Of a stretch of DNA of 64,000 nucleotides, positions 53,977 to 62,333 are shown one piece after another. Each line of letters opens with the position of its first letter. Positions within the stretch are counted from its first letter, which is position 1. This DNA comes from Eubacteriales bacterium (lineage in GTDB: Bacteria; Bacillota; Clostridia; Lachnospirales; Lachnospiraceae): contig JAUNCG010000001.1 of assembly GCA_030526715.1 (NCBI GenBank), positions 49,140 through 113,139 of the forward strand. The letters are read 5' to 3'. Under the pieces are notes generated by a model. It worked only from the letters and a program-made list of their open reading frames with translations. It did not search any database and had not been told where the DNA came from. The position numbers and the translations under genes were made by a program.

Positions 53977-54119
53977 CGCATACCCAAAATGCCGGCTCCT
54001 GCTTTCTGACTCCTAGCAATGCTAGGTGGGTAACCGCAACCGCTCTTCTGCCTTCCCCTGACTATGGGGGCCTGACATCCAACCGACAATATAGGAATCC
54101 CGTTTAAAGTAAATGTAGG
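53950..54119 (-). ncRNA. structured small RNA, family not identified (6S-like?)
   Basis: A ~170-base minus-strand element between galM and citrate synthase. Visible stems: CCTAGC/GCTAGG, CCCC/GGGG, TACCCA/TGGGTA, TGTCGG/CCGGCA, the last two crossing to suggest a pseudoknot or long-range closing pairs. It ends in a strong intrinsic terminator (GAGAGAGCC, GGAA loop, GGCTCTCTC, TTTTT). A possible promoter TTGCCT-18-TGTTAT lies just upstream. It has no ORF. The size, isolation and terminator fit a stand-alone ncRNA such as 6S; a leader controlling galM is the other possibility. I could not match a riboswitch consensus. Confidence 0.55.
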
Positions 54120-54300
54120 TTCAAAATAACAGAAGTTATCGAACATCCCAGGCAATCATCCATTCATTTTCATGTACTGTTTTATTTTATTCCAGACATT
54201 TTGTCGTTGTCATTATCTCATTTTCATATACAAAAGTCAAGTGAGAAGAAAATTTTCCGTGAAACTTTATATTTTCTTCATTATTAATTTTTCGTTTTTG

Positions 54301-54309
54301 TGCTATAAT
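54301..54309 (+). promoter_or_regulatory. extended -10 promoter of the citrate synthase gene
   Basis: TGCTATAAT, an extended -10 element, 33 bases before the ATG. No good -35 box, as is allowed for extended -10 promoters. The rest of the gap 54120-54300 is AT-rich and shows no gene. Confidence 0.65.
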
Positions 54310-54342
54310 GAACTCATCTTTTTATTCGGAGGAGGTTTATTT

Positions 54343-55704
54343 ATGTCAAGCTTATATTCAGAAATTACCCCCGATATTCTGAAATATTCCAGTCTTTGTG
54401 AGTCTTGTAATTCCATCGATCCAAATCTGTACGGTACCTATGAAGTAAAACGCGGTCTTCGCGATCTGAACGGTCAGGGCGTGCTCGCCGGTCTCACAGA
54501 TATATCCGAGATCAATTCTACCGAGCTCGTAGACGGGGAGCGCGTTCCCTGTGACGGTAAGCTGTATTACCGTGGAATGGATATCGAGGATATCGTCCGC
54601 GGCTTTGTGGATGACGATCGCTATGGCTTTGAGGAGGTTACATATCTGCTCTTATTCGGACATCTGCCCGATACCGAGGAGCTGTCACATTTTTCCTCCT
54701 TGCTGGGAGGCTACCGTTCCCTTCCTACCAGCTTTGTGCGGGATATTATTATGAAGGCACCAAGCAAGGACATGATGAACACTCTTTCCCGCAGCATTCT
54801 GACCCTGTATGCCTATGATGACCGGGCAGACGATATCACTCTGCCTAATGTACTGCGCCAGTGTCTGCAGCTGATCAGTCTCGTTCCGCTGCTGTCCGTA
54901 TATGGTTATCAGGCCTTCAGCCATTATCATGACGGCAACAGTCTGGTGATCCATACCCCTCAGCCACAGCTTTCCACAGCCGAGAATATTCTGCATCTTC
55001 TGCGGCCGGACAGCAGGTATTCACATCTGGAAGCAAAGATTCTGGATCTTGCGCTGATCCTGCATATGGAACACGGCGGCGGTAATAACTCTACCTTTAC
55101 CACCCACGTAGTGACGTCCTCCGGCACGGACACCTACTCCTCCATGGCCGCTTCACTCGGCTCTCTGAAGGGACCGCGGCATGGCGGCGCGAACATTAAG
55201 GTCGTCCGCATGTTTGAGGATATGAAGAAAATCGTCCGGGATTGGAAGGATGAGGATGAACTCTCCTCCTACCTCACCAGAATTCTTCACAAGGACGCCT
55301 TTGACCACGCCGGACTGATTTACGGCATGGGGCATGCAGTCTATTCCCTTTCCGACCCCCGTGCGCGTATCCTTGAATCCTTCGTGGAACGCCTCTCTGC
55401 CGAAAAGGGACGTGAGGATGAATTCCATTTATACTCTACCGTTGCGCGCATCGCTCCGAAGATCATCGCGAAGGAGCGTCGGATCTACAAGGGTGTCAGT
55501 CCGAACGTAGACTTCTACAGCGGATTTGTCTATAGTATGCTCGATCTGCCTACGGAATTATTCACTCCAATATTTGCCGTAGGCCGTATGGTGGGATGGA
55601 GCGCTCACCGAATGGAGGAGCTGGTCAACAACGGCAAGATCATCCGTCCCGCCTACAAGGCTGTGCAGCCCAGACAGACCTACGTATCCCTGAAGGAGCG
55701 CTAG
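54343..55704 (+). CDS. citrate synthase
   Basis: A 453-residue citrate synthase with an N-terminal extension relative to the ~370-residue bacterial form. Catalytic regions: LHMEHGGGNNSTF (His) near 252, GSLKGPRHGGANIKVV (His) near 283, and GMGHAVYSLSDPRA near 325 with a downstream Asp. It condenses oxaloacetate and acetyl-CoA and probably feeds glutamate synthesis in this anaerobe. Start at 54343 has AGGAGG 7 bases upstream; a 57-residue upstream run of the frame is rejected. Single-gene transcript. Confidence 0.93.
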   Translation: MSSLYSEITPDILKYSSLCESCNSIDPNLYGTYEVKRGLRDLNGQGVLAGLTDISEINSTELVDGERVPCDGKLYYRGMDIEDIVRGFVDDDRYGFEEVTYLLLFGHLPDTEELSHFSSLLGGYRSLPTSFVRDIIMKAPSKDMMNTLSRSILTLYAYDDRADDITLPNVLRQCLQLISLVPLLSVYGYQAFSHYHDGNSLVIHTPQPQLSTAENILHLLRPDSRYSHLEAKILDLALILHMEHGGGNNSTFTTHVVTSSGTDTYSSMAASLGSLKGPRHGGANIKVVRMFEDMKKIVRDWKDEDELSSYLTRILHKDAFDHAGLIYGMGHAVYSLSDPRARILESFVERLSAEKGREDEFHLYSTVARIAPKIIAKERRIYKGVSPNVDFYSGFVYSMLDLPTELFTPIFAVGRMVGWSAHRMEELVNNGKIIRPAYKAVQPRQTYVSLKER

Positions 55705-55761
55705 GGAGACTTTCGGATTTTCGTATCGTCGCGCCTACCGCTTTCTGAAAACGATTATAAA

Positions 55762-55815
55762 AACTCCTCTGCCAACATTCACATCACATGTCCGCAGAGG
55801 AGTTCTTATTTCTCT
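55762..55815 (+). terminator. terminator of the citrate synthase gene
   Basis: Eleven-bp stem AACTCCTCTGC / GCAGAGGAGTT with a 21-base loop, then CTTATTTC. The T-run is broken, so efficiency is uncertain. Confidence 0.6.
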
Positions 55816-55841
55816 CTTATTTCAACGAAACGCTTCTATTA

Positions 55842-56189
55842 CTAGGGCCAATATTTTTTGACTGCCTTCTTCGTCTGGAGCGCAAACCAGATCGTCACAC
55901 CCACAAAAATCACCAGACATCCAAAATATACAATCCCCAAGCTTCCATAGGTATCCTGCCATACTCCCAGAGCGCCGCAGAGCAGCACCACGATCCCATA
56001 CAGCAGCACCTTCCATGACATCTCTGCGATATATGCAGCCTTATCCGAACATTTCTTTACCGGGAGATCCTTCGGCAGCAGCATCGACTCCTTAATCTCC
56101 CCTTTGAATTTCAGCAGATACCAGATATACAGAATATACACTCCGCAGGCAGCGATGATAATGTCGATCATCGAAAACATGGAATCCAT
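55842..56189 (-). CDS. small membrane protein of unknown function
   Basis: A 115-residue protein with three hydrophobic segments: MIDIIIAACGVYILYIWYLL (7-26), WKVLLYGIVVLLCGALGVW (~59-77), and GIVYFGCLVIFVGVTIWFAL (~85-104). The basic tail KKAVKKYWP is likely cytoplasmic. No motif was recognised. The gene has GGAGGAAATAAA before ATG and lies 24 bases downstream of thrC on the same strand only in the reverse sense (thrC ends at 56214 upstream of it in transcription), so thrC and this gene may be co-transcribed. Confidence 0.8.
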   Translation of the reverse strand: MDSMFSMIDIIIAACGVYILYIWYLLKFKGEIKESMLLPKDLPVKKCSDKAAYIAEMSWKVLLYGIVVLLCGALGVWQDTYGSLGIVYFGCLVIFVGVTIWFALQTKKAVKKYWP

Positions 56190-56213
56190 TTTATTTCCTC
56201 CTTCTTATGTCTC

Positions 56214-57701
56214 TCACATTCCAAGAAACTTTTTCACAATACCTTTCATCTCTTCCACTTCCACAACAGTATCGTGAAGCACCGGAGCCGTGCGGATTTC
56301 CTCAATCGCATTCGGAACCTTCGTCTTTGAAATCACGGACAGCTCATCCACCAGCTCAAAATCATCCATAGCGTCATACTTTGGATCAATGGCATTCATG
56401 ACACTTCTGGTGAACTTGTAAGGGCTCGCGGTGGAAGCGATCACGGTCTTGCGGTCATCCCCGCTCTCCTTGCGGTATGCTCTGTAAACATGAGAAGCCA
56501 CAGCGGTGTGCGTATCCAGCACATAGCCCGTCTTCTCGTACACACGGCGGATCTCATCAGATACTTCTTCCTCCGTTGCAAAACCACCCGCAAAATCTGC
56601 AAGCAGCTTCTTCATTTCGTCTGTGATCTCATATCTGCCCTCTTTTGCAAGCGACTGCATCAGCTCCACATTCTTCTGCGCATCATCTCCGGCAATCCTG
56701 TAGATCAGACGCTCCAGATTGCTGGAGATCAGAATATCCATGGAGGGAGAGGTCGTCAGGATAAACTCACGGTTGCGGTCATACTCCCCTGTGGAGAAGA
56801 AATCATAGAGCACCTTATTATCGTTGGAGGCACAGATCAGTCTGCCGATGGGTACACCCATGTTCTTCGCATAATATGCGGCAAGAATGTTGCCAAAATT
56901 GCCTGTCGGAACTACCACATTCAGCTCCTCGCCCTTCTTCAGCGTTCCCGCAGCATACAGCTTCGCATAAGCGTAAACATAATACACGATCTGCGGTACC
57001 AGACGTCCGATATTGATAGAATTCGCAGACGAAAACTGGAATCCCGCAGCATCCATCTCAACCGCCAGCTCCCGATCCCCAAAGATCTTTTTCACACCGG
57101 TCTGCGCATCATCAAAATTGCCATGAATACCTACGACAAAGGTATTCGCTCCCTTCTGGGTCACCATCTGCTTCTCCTGAATCGGGCTCACTCCATCCTT
57201 CGGATAAAAGACAATGATCTTCGTCCCGGGCACATCCGCGAAGCCTGCCAGAGCAGCCTTCCCCGTGTCGCCGGAGGTAGCGGTCAGGATCACGATCTCA
57301 TTTTTTACCTGATTCTTCTTCGCAGAGGTCGTCAGAAGATGCGGAAGAATGGAAAGCGCCATATCCTTAAACGCAATGGTGGCTCCATGGAACAGCTCCA
57401 GATAATATACGCCGTCTGCCTCATGCAGCGGTGCGATCTCCTGAGTATCAAACTTCTCATCATAAGCATTTGCAATACACTGCTTCAGCTCTTCCTCCGT
57501 AAAGTCCGTAAGAAACAGCTTCATCACCTCATAAGCTGTCTCCTGATAGCTCATCCCTGCCAGCCGGTCCATATCCACATCCAGCTGCGGAATCTGCTGC
57601 GGGACAAACAGACCGCCGTCTTCTGCCAGACCCTTCAGAATAGCCTGAGAAGCCTTCACGGTCTCATCCGGGTTTCTTGTACTCTTATATAACAGCTCCA
57701 T
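56214..57701 (-). CDS. thrC: threonine synthase
   Basis: A 495-residue class 1 (long) threonine synthase. The PLP lysine motif is ATIAFKDMALSILPHLL near 108-124 and the phosphate loop TATSGDTGKAALAGFAD near 140; GNFGNILAAYYAKNMGVP is near 268. It turns O-phosphohomoserine into threonine. The longer form with the C-terminal extension is usual in Clostridia. The upstream pathway gene asd is at 28.9 kb. The gene has an AAAAGGACAGGTGATGAC leader before ATG. Confidence 0.95.
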   Translation of the reverse strand: MELLYKSTRNPDETVKASQAILKGLAEDGGLFVPQQIPQLDVDMDRLAGMSYQETAYEVMKLFLTDFTEEELKQCIANAYDEKFDTQEIAPLHEADGVYYLELFHGATIAFKDMALSILPHLLTTSAKKNQVKNEIVILTATSGDTGKAALAGFADVPGTKIIVFYPKDGVSPIQEKQMVTQKGANTFVVGIHGNFDDAQTGVKKIFGDRELAVEMDAAGFQFSSANSINIGRLVPQIVYYVYAYAKLYAAGTLKKGEELNVVVPTGNFGNILAAYYAKNMGVPIGRLICASNDNKVLYDFFSTGEYDRNREFILTTSPSMDILISSNLERLIYRIAGDDAQKNVELMQSLAKEGRYEITDEMKKLLADFAGGFATEEEVSDEIRRVYEKTGYVLDTHTAVASHVYRAYRKESGDDRKTVIASTASPYKFTRSVMNAIDPKYDAMDDFELVDELSVISKTKVPNAIEEIRTAPVLHDTVVEVEEMKGIVKKFLGM

Positions 57702-57785
57702 GTCATCACCTGTCCTTTTTCATTTTCCAAAAAGTATAACATATCCAAAAACGATACGCAACTGTGAAGTGGAAAACTCCCATGG

Positions 57786-57807
57786 AAAAGGCAGCCCTGC
57801 GGCTGCC
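57786..57807 (-). terminator. terminator of the SleB-like gene
   Basis: Minus strand: GGCAGCC / GGCTGCC with a four-base loop, then TTTTCC. It lies seven bases past the stop codon. Confidence 0.8.
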
Positions 57808-57812
57808 CCTTC

Positions 57813-58697
57813 TCACGATACTGTTGCTTCTTTTGATATTGTATAATACTCATGCCCGCCATGCTCAAACAATGGAATCAGAGTCGTATCAAACCACCCG
57901 ATACTGTTATCCTCCGAGGCCATGCGAGCCATGAAATACAGAGCTCCCTGAGAATAATCCTCTCCTCCGAGCACCCTGTCTACCGCCCGGATTGTGTCAT
58001 CCGTGACCTCCACAGTGTAGATCCTGCCATCGATCGTAGGCTGAAACTGTGCCGATCCACCCACCTGCTGCCATACTACCTCTTCGATCGTATTCGGAAA
58101 TCTCTCATCCTTCACACGATTCAGTATGACATTGGCGATCAGCATCTTGCCCTTCAGATCCTCACCGGTAGCTTCCGCTTCCACGATCTGAAGCAGAGTG
58201 TAATACTCACTCTCCGCCATCTGGTTCTCCCGCACCAGCTTCTTGGCACAGGTCACCACACTGCCCGCAGACTTCGTTCCCTCTGTCAAAGCTTCGCGAA
58301 TAACCTCAGATCGGCTCGCGCGCGATGCTCCGATCAGAATGTGTTCATTCGCCCCCGCCAAATCAATTTCCTTTGCTGCCTGAGAATACTCCTCCATAGT
58401 TACCGCTCCGGCAACCACTCCCATGAGGCCGGCCTGCAGCTCCTCCGTCTGCGACGTGTCTGCCGCCTGTACTTCGCCGATTCCCACTCCGACAGCTACA
58501 TATCCGGTACTGCCTTTCCTGATCAGGCTTCTGCTTTCCCCGCTGACCCCTAATGCGCACAGAAGTGCTACTGCAAGCATAGATGCAGTAACGATCACAG
58601 CAGAATGTTTCTGTTTCGAAAATCTCCGACGGGTCTGTCTGATAAAGCGAACTGCTTTCTTATACATTACCTCCAGAAGCGTTTGAAACACTTCCAT
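57813..58697 (-). CDS. SleB-type cell wall hydrolase with membrane anchor
   Basis: A 294-residue secreted or membrane-bound protein. A basic N terminus and one hydrophobic segment (VIVTASMLAVALLCALGVSG, 34-53) precede a linker of ~100 residues and a C-terminal Hydrolase_2 (SleB/CwlJ) domain: LLQIVEAEATGEDLKGKML near 165 with the catalytic Glu, VILNRVKDERFPNTIEEVV near 188, and GALYFMARM near 255. Such enzymes cut cortex or vegetative peptidoglycan. The start is uncertain: ATG 58667 has a GGAGG too close, ATG 58697 a distant AAGGAA. A sporulation role is likely but vegetative use is possible. Confidence 0.86.
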   Translation of the reverse strand: MEVFQTLLEVMYKKAVRFIRQTRRRFSKQKHSAVIVTASMLAVALLCALGVSGESRSLIRKGSTGYVAVGVGIGEVQAADTSQTEELQAGLMGVVAGAVTMEEYSQAAKEIDLAGANEHILIGASRASRSEVIREALTEGTKSAGSVVTCAKKLVRENQMAESEYYTLLQIVEAEATGEDLKGKMLIANVILNRVKDERFPNTIEEVVWQQVGGSAQFQPTIDGRIYTVEVTDDTIRAVDRVLGGEDYSQGALYFMARMASEDNSIGWFDTTLIPLFEHGGHEYYTISKEATVS

Positions 58698-58828
58698 ATG
58701 CTGCTATTGTTCCTTTCTTGCTTTTTTATACTCCCATGTATCGCCATTATATGTAAATTATGTTACGTTGTCAAGTTTCTTTTCATATTTTCGTAATATT
58801 TCGTTCGATTTTTGTCACTATTTTTCGA

Positions 58829-58878
58829 CAAAAAAGAGCACATTTTTACGTTTTCTAACGAAAAATGCGCTCTTTTTC
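58829..58878. terminator. bidirectional terminator between leuA and the SleB-like gene region
   Basis: A long stem (AGAGCACATTTTTACG with its partner, around TTTTCTAA) flanked by A-run and T-run, ending leuA on the minus strand. Read in the other direction it also has a T-tract. Confidence 0.85.
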
Positions 58879-58899
58879 TATTTAATATTTTCGTAATCT

Positions 58900-60567
58900 T
58901 TATCTAATATCCAGCATTTGATTGTTGATCGCTGTCAATAATGCATTGATCGATGCCCGGATAATATCCTGATCCAGACCTGCTCCCCAGAAAAGCTTGC
59001 CCTCTTTGTCGCGGATACCCACATAGGCGATCGCGCGGGAGCTGGAGCTCGCTTCCAGCGCATGCTCTTGATAAACTACCAAATCGTATTCCAGACGGAA
59101 CTGTTTCTTCAAGGCGTTGCTTACCGCATTCAGACGTCCGTTACCGGAAGCGATCACCACCTTGCGATCTCCATTGTAATCCACCGTCACCTCGGCAATA
59201 ATACCGTTATGCTGCTTGAAGTGCATCTCCGTGATATTGAACGGAGCGATCCGATCCTCGTATCTGGTCTTGAAGAGCTCGAAGATCTCGTCCGGAAGCA
59301 GCTCCTTGTGCTTCTCGTCGGAGACCGCCTTTGTCGCATATCCCATGGCCTCTCGCATCTTTGCCGGCAGATTCAATCCGTAATACTGCTCCAGAATGTA
59401 GCCTACGCCGCCCTTGCCGGACTGACTGTTGATACGGATCACGTCCGCCTCGTAATGTCTTCCGATATCCGTCGGATCGATCGGCAGATAAGGCACTGTC
59501 CAGTGCTCCCTCTCTTCTTCCTCTCTGTACTTCATACCCTTCGCGATCGCATCCTGATGAGAACCGGAGAATGCGGCAAATACCAGCGCTCCGCCATAAG
59601 GACTTCTCATATCGATCTTCATTCCGGTGTACTTCTCATATTCCTCACAGATCTCCAGCATATTGGAGAAATCCAACTCCGGATCCACACCCTGCGAATA
59701 CATGTTCATAGCCAGCGTCACGATATCCACATTGCCGGTACGCTCGCCATTGCCGAACAGCGTTCCCTCGATACGGTCAGCCCCCGCAAGAATTCCCATC
59801 TCCGCGTCACTGATGCCTGAGCCTCGGTCATTATGCGGATGCAGGGAAATCAAAACATTTTCACGGTACTTCATATTCTTGCTCATATACTCTACCTGAC
59901 TCGCATACACATGCGGCATGGAATGCTGCACGGTACTCGGCAGATTAATGATCACCTTATTGTCCCTTGTCGGCTGCCATACATCCAGAACTGCATTGCA
60001 GACCTCCAGCGCATACTCCGGCTCCGTTCCCGTAAAGCTCTCCGGGCTGTATTCAAAAGCGAAATTTCCCTCTGTCTCATCCGCCAGCTTCTTCAAGAGC
60101 GCCGCTCCGTCCACAGCGATCTTCTTGATCTCCTCCTTGGACTTATGGAATACCTGCTCACGCTGCGCAAGAGAGGTAGAATTATATACATGCACTACCG
60201 CCTTCTTCGCGCCCTTCAGCGCATCAAAGGTCTTCCTGATGATGTGCTCACGAGCCTGCGTCAATACCTGAATCGTCACGTCATTCGGAATCAGATCCTG
60301 CTCGATCAGCGCTCTCAAAAACTGATATTCTGTATCGGAGGCCGCCGGAAATCCAACCTCGATCTCCTTAAAGCCAACCTTCACCAACAGTTTGAAAAAG
60401 CTGATCTTCTGTTCCAGACTCATAGGAACGATCAGAGCCTGATTACCGTCGCGCAGATCCACGCTGCACCAGATCGGCGCCTTGTCAATATGATCCTTCT
60501 TCGCCCAATCCATGCACTCCACCGGCGGCATAAAATACTGTCTTGTGTACTTGCTTACGTTTTTCAT
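58900..60567 (-). CDS. leuA: 2-isopropylmalate synthase (long form)
   Basis: A 555-residue LeuA of the yeast/actinobacterial-like group. Active-site motif CSVDLRDGNQALIVPM near 38, LHPHNDRGSGISDAEMG near 240 (metal His), GNGERTGNVDIVTLAMNM near 268. The C-terminal ~120 residues form the leucine-sensing regulatory domain. It condenses acetyl-CoA with 2-oxoisovalerate. The start is the third ATG of a run (60567), seven bases after AAGGAG. Preceded by a Leu T-box, so controlled both by tRNA charging and by feedback. Confidence 0.94.
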   Translation of the reverse strand: MKNVSKYTRQYFMPPVECMDWAKKDHIDKAPIWCSVDLRDGNQALIVPMSLEQKISFFKLLVKVGFKEIEVGFPAASDTEYQFLRALIEQDLIPNDVTIQVLTQAREHIIRKTFDALKGAKKAVVHVYNSTSLAQREQVFHKSKEEIKKIAVDGAALLKKLADETEGNFAFEYSPESFTGTEPEYALEVCNAVLDVWQPTRDNKVIINLPSTVQHSMPHVYASQVEYMSKNMKYRENVLISLHPHNDRGSGISDAEMGILAGADRIEGTLFGNGERTGNVDIVTLAMNMYSQGVDPELDFSNMLEICEEYEKYTGMKIDMRSPYGGALVFAAFSGSHQDAIAKGMKYREEEEREHWTVPYLPIDPTDIGRHYEADVIRINSQSGKGGVGYILEQYYGLNLPAKMREAMGYATKAVSDEKHKELLPDEIFELFKTRYEDRIAPFNITEMHFKQHNGIIAEVTVDYNGDRKVVIASGNGRLNAVSNALKKQFRLEYDLVVYQEHALEASSSSRAIAYVGIRDKEGKLFWGAGLDQDIIRASINALLTAINNQMLDIR

Positions 60568-61011
60568 CATCATTCTCCTTTTCAAACTGTTTTCCTAACC
60601 TTTTCAGTACTATCACAAAGAATATGCCTTGGCACATTCTCGTGCCTGACGCAGCAGCCTTGTCTCCAAATGATACAAAAACAGCCTTCCGTCTCCTACA
60701 ACCTTGGTTGTTAGAGACGAAAGACTGTAAACTACTGTCCTACGCGGTACCACTCTAATTTATGAATCACTTCATACGCTCTTCAGATACGGATTCCACA
60801 GAATCTTATATCTTACCCGGATAACGGTCGGGACTCCGTCTGCATCTACTCTCGTGATACCGTCATCTGAAATACAACGCACGATTTCGGGCAGCCGCTC
60901 CGAGGCGAGTTCCAATAATTCTCTCTACTGTCTCGCATCACCCGACAGCTTTCTGAAATCAAGAAGCACTGTACTATTCCTCTTCAACGCATTTCGCTTT
61001 TATGTAGAACT
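60568..61011 (-). promoter_or_regulatory. T-box leader (Leu) of leuA
   Basis: Minus-strand leader: GAAGAGGAATAGTA (loop-E) near 60985, AGAAAG bulge, GGGTG distal loop, and specifier CTC at 60907-60909 in GGAACTCGCC, reading Leu. T-box motif AGAGTGGTACCGCGTAGG at 60740-60757. It ends in a terminator (60672-60727) whose antiterminator alternative pairs with the T-box. It accounts for most of the 600-base gap. Confidence 0.93.
60672..60727 (-). terminator. attenuator hairpin of the Leu T-box
   Basis: Minus strand: a ~22-bp stem with a few mismatches (CAGTCTTTCGTCTC against its partner GAGACGGAAGGCTG), then TTTTTG. Competes with the T-box antiterminator. Confidence 0.9.
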
Positions 61012-61040
61012 AAAATAACATCTTTCGCTTCGCTTGTCAA
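61012..61040 (-). promoter_or_regulatory. promoter of the leuA leader
   Basis: Minus strand TTGACA, 17 bases, TATTTT, just upstream of the T-box stem I. Confidence 0.75.
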
Positions 61041-61213
61041 CTGGCAACCTGCATTTTTATGAAGGCTTTGGTTACTTTGCCGTTTTTGATCATGACACGA
61101 TCCCACCATGAATAGCCAGCAAAAAACATGCGGTTTTTATTCTTTTCATATGAAACCACTCTTTTTTATTTTTATCTGCGAACACCTTTTCGTACCTCGC
61201 GTCCATAATCGTC
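61041..61213. other. intergenic stretch without a supported gene
   Basis: Between the leuA promoter and the class II aldolase. A short minus-strand frame (61037-61129, 30 codons, MFFAGYSWWDRV start) is present but has no ribosome site and its stop overlaps the -35 box, so I do not call it a gene. No terminator for the aldolase gene was recognised here. Confidence 0.5.
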
Positions 61214-62074
61214 CTATTTTAAATCAGAGAATACCTTAATGGTATCCATATAAGTCTTCTTCATAGACTCTCTGCCCCACACAGCAATGTCGTGGAAGTA
61301 TACGTTCCCCTCCTGCTGATTGAGCTTCTCCTTGATGTATGCACCCGCATCCTTGGCAGCATAGGTATAGAAATTGATTTTTCTCACACCCTGCTCGATA
61401 CATTTTCTGAAGTCTTCGTCTGAAATACCGGAACCGCCGTGCATGACGATAGGAACGCCGGTCTTCTCTCTGATCTCACCGATACGCTCAATATCCAGCT
61501 TCGGAGCCTTCACATAAATGCCGTGTACGGTGCCGAATGAGCAGGCCAGTGCGTCTACTCCGGTCTCTGCTACGAACTCTGCAGCCTGATCCGGATCCGT
61601 GTAGCAGCTCTCGATCTCATCCTGATCATCGGCTCCCGCGGATGCAAACTCCTCTCGTCCCATAGATCCGATCTCTGCCTCAACAGACGCGCCGTAAGCC
61701 TCCGCCAGCTCTACCACAGCTCTGGTATTTGCTACATTCTCTGCAAACGAAAGTGTGGAGCCATCGTACATAACGCTGGAAAATCCAAGCTCTAATGCCT
61801 GCTGTACTTCTGCAAAATTTGCTCCGTGATCAAGGTGTACACATACCGGAACCGTGGACTTCTCCGCCATATCCACCATCACGCTGCCGATCACATCCAT
61901 AGAGATAAATCCGCTGTGAGCCGCATTCGCGAACTGTAAAATCACCGGCTGATTCAGCTCCTCCGCTGCAGCCAGAACAGCCTCCACGCCTTCTAAGGTC
62001 GTCACATTAAATGCGGCGATGGCAATATTACGTGCCTCCGCAATCTCTAAAATTGCTCCTAATGAAATAATCAT
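61214..62074 (-). CDS. class II fructose/tagatose-bisphosphate aldolase family protein
   Basis: A 286-residue zinc-dependent ketose-bisphosphate aldolase. Zinc and catalytic residues: Asp82-His83 in VHLDHGANF, His in SFGTVHGIY near 182, and MHGGSGISD near 208. It also has NFYTYAAKDA near 233. It splits or joins fructose-1,6-bisphosphate or a related sugar (tagatose-bisphosphate, deoxygluconate-phosphate). It differs from the microcompartment aldolase, which is of the adducin type. The substrate cannot be told by sequence. Its promoter is clear and it forms a single-gene unit. Confidence 0.88.
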   Translation of the reverse strand: MIISLGAILEIAEARNIAIAAFNVTTLEGVEAVLAAAEELNQPVILQFANAAHSGFISMDVIGSVMVDMAEKSTVPVCVHLDHGANFAEVQQALELGFSSVMYDGSTLSFAENVANTRAVVELAEAYGASVEAEIGSMGREEFASAGADDQDEIESCYTDPDQAAEFVAETGVDALACSFGTVHGIYVKAPKLDIERIGEIREKTGVPIVMHGGSGISDEDFRKCIEQGVRKINFYTYAAKDAGAYIKEKLNQQEGNVYFHDIAVWGRESMKKTYMDTIKVFSDLK

Positions 62075-62103
62075 ATCAATGCCTCCATATCATATTTTCC
62101 TCC

Positions 62104-62133
62104 ATTTTATTCCCTGATGTCACAGCCTGTCAA
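62104..62133 (-). promoter_or_regulatory. promoter of the class II aldolase gene
   Basis: Minus strand TTGACA, 18 bases, TAAAAT, about 30-60 bases before the ATG. Confidence 0.7.
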
Positions 62134-62162
62134 CCGATCATCACAACCTTTTAGAAAAAAGC

Positions 62163-62191
62163 TTGTAATTTCCTCCGCACTCTGCTATACT
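62163..62191 (+). promoter_or_regulatory. promoter of tRNA-Pro
   Basis: TTGTAA, 17 bases, TATACT, 15 bases before the mature tRNA 5' end. Confidence 0.7.
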
Positions 62192-62205
62192 GTCAAAGTA
62201 TTCAT

Positions 62206-62279
62206 CGGAGTATGGCGTAGCTTGGTAGCGCGCTCGGCTGGGGGCCGAGAGGTCGCAGGTTCAAATCCTGTTACTCCGA
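62206..62279 (+). tRNA. tRNA-Pro (anticodon GGG)
   Basis: A 74-base cloverleaf: acceptor CGGAGTA / TACTCCG with discriminator A; D-arm with AGCTTGGTAG; anticodon stem CTCGG / CCGAG with loop CTGGGGG giving anticodon GGG; T-arm with GGTTCAAAT. CCA is not encoded. It reads CCC and CCU codons. It stands alone and is followed by a decayed gene, a common arrangement where elements insert at tRNA genes. Confidence 0.95.
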
Positions 62280-62333
62280 TTTTGTTATTTAAGGATCCCC
62301 GATTACATACAAGATTTTTTTAATTGCCTTAAA

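Noticed and set aside
53950..54119. Structured RNA as a cobalamin riboswitch
   Set aside because: GGGGAAGGC and AGTCAG-like words are present, but the GCCACTG and CCCGCAACTG core and the ordered B12 box are missing.
56490..57692. 400-codon open frame on the plus strand opposite thrC
   Set aside because: Antisense shadow of threonine synthase; no family resemblance and no promoter or ribosome site.
61037..61129. 30-codon minus-strand frame (MFFAGYSWWDRV start)
   Set aside because: Trp-rich and gene-like at first sight, but it has no ribosome site, its stop lies in the leuA -35 box, and no family is recognised. Conservation in relatives would be needed to call it.
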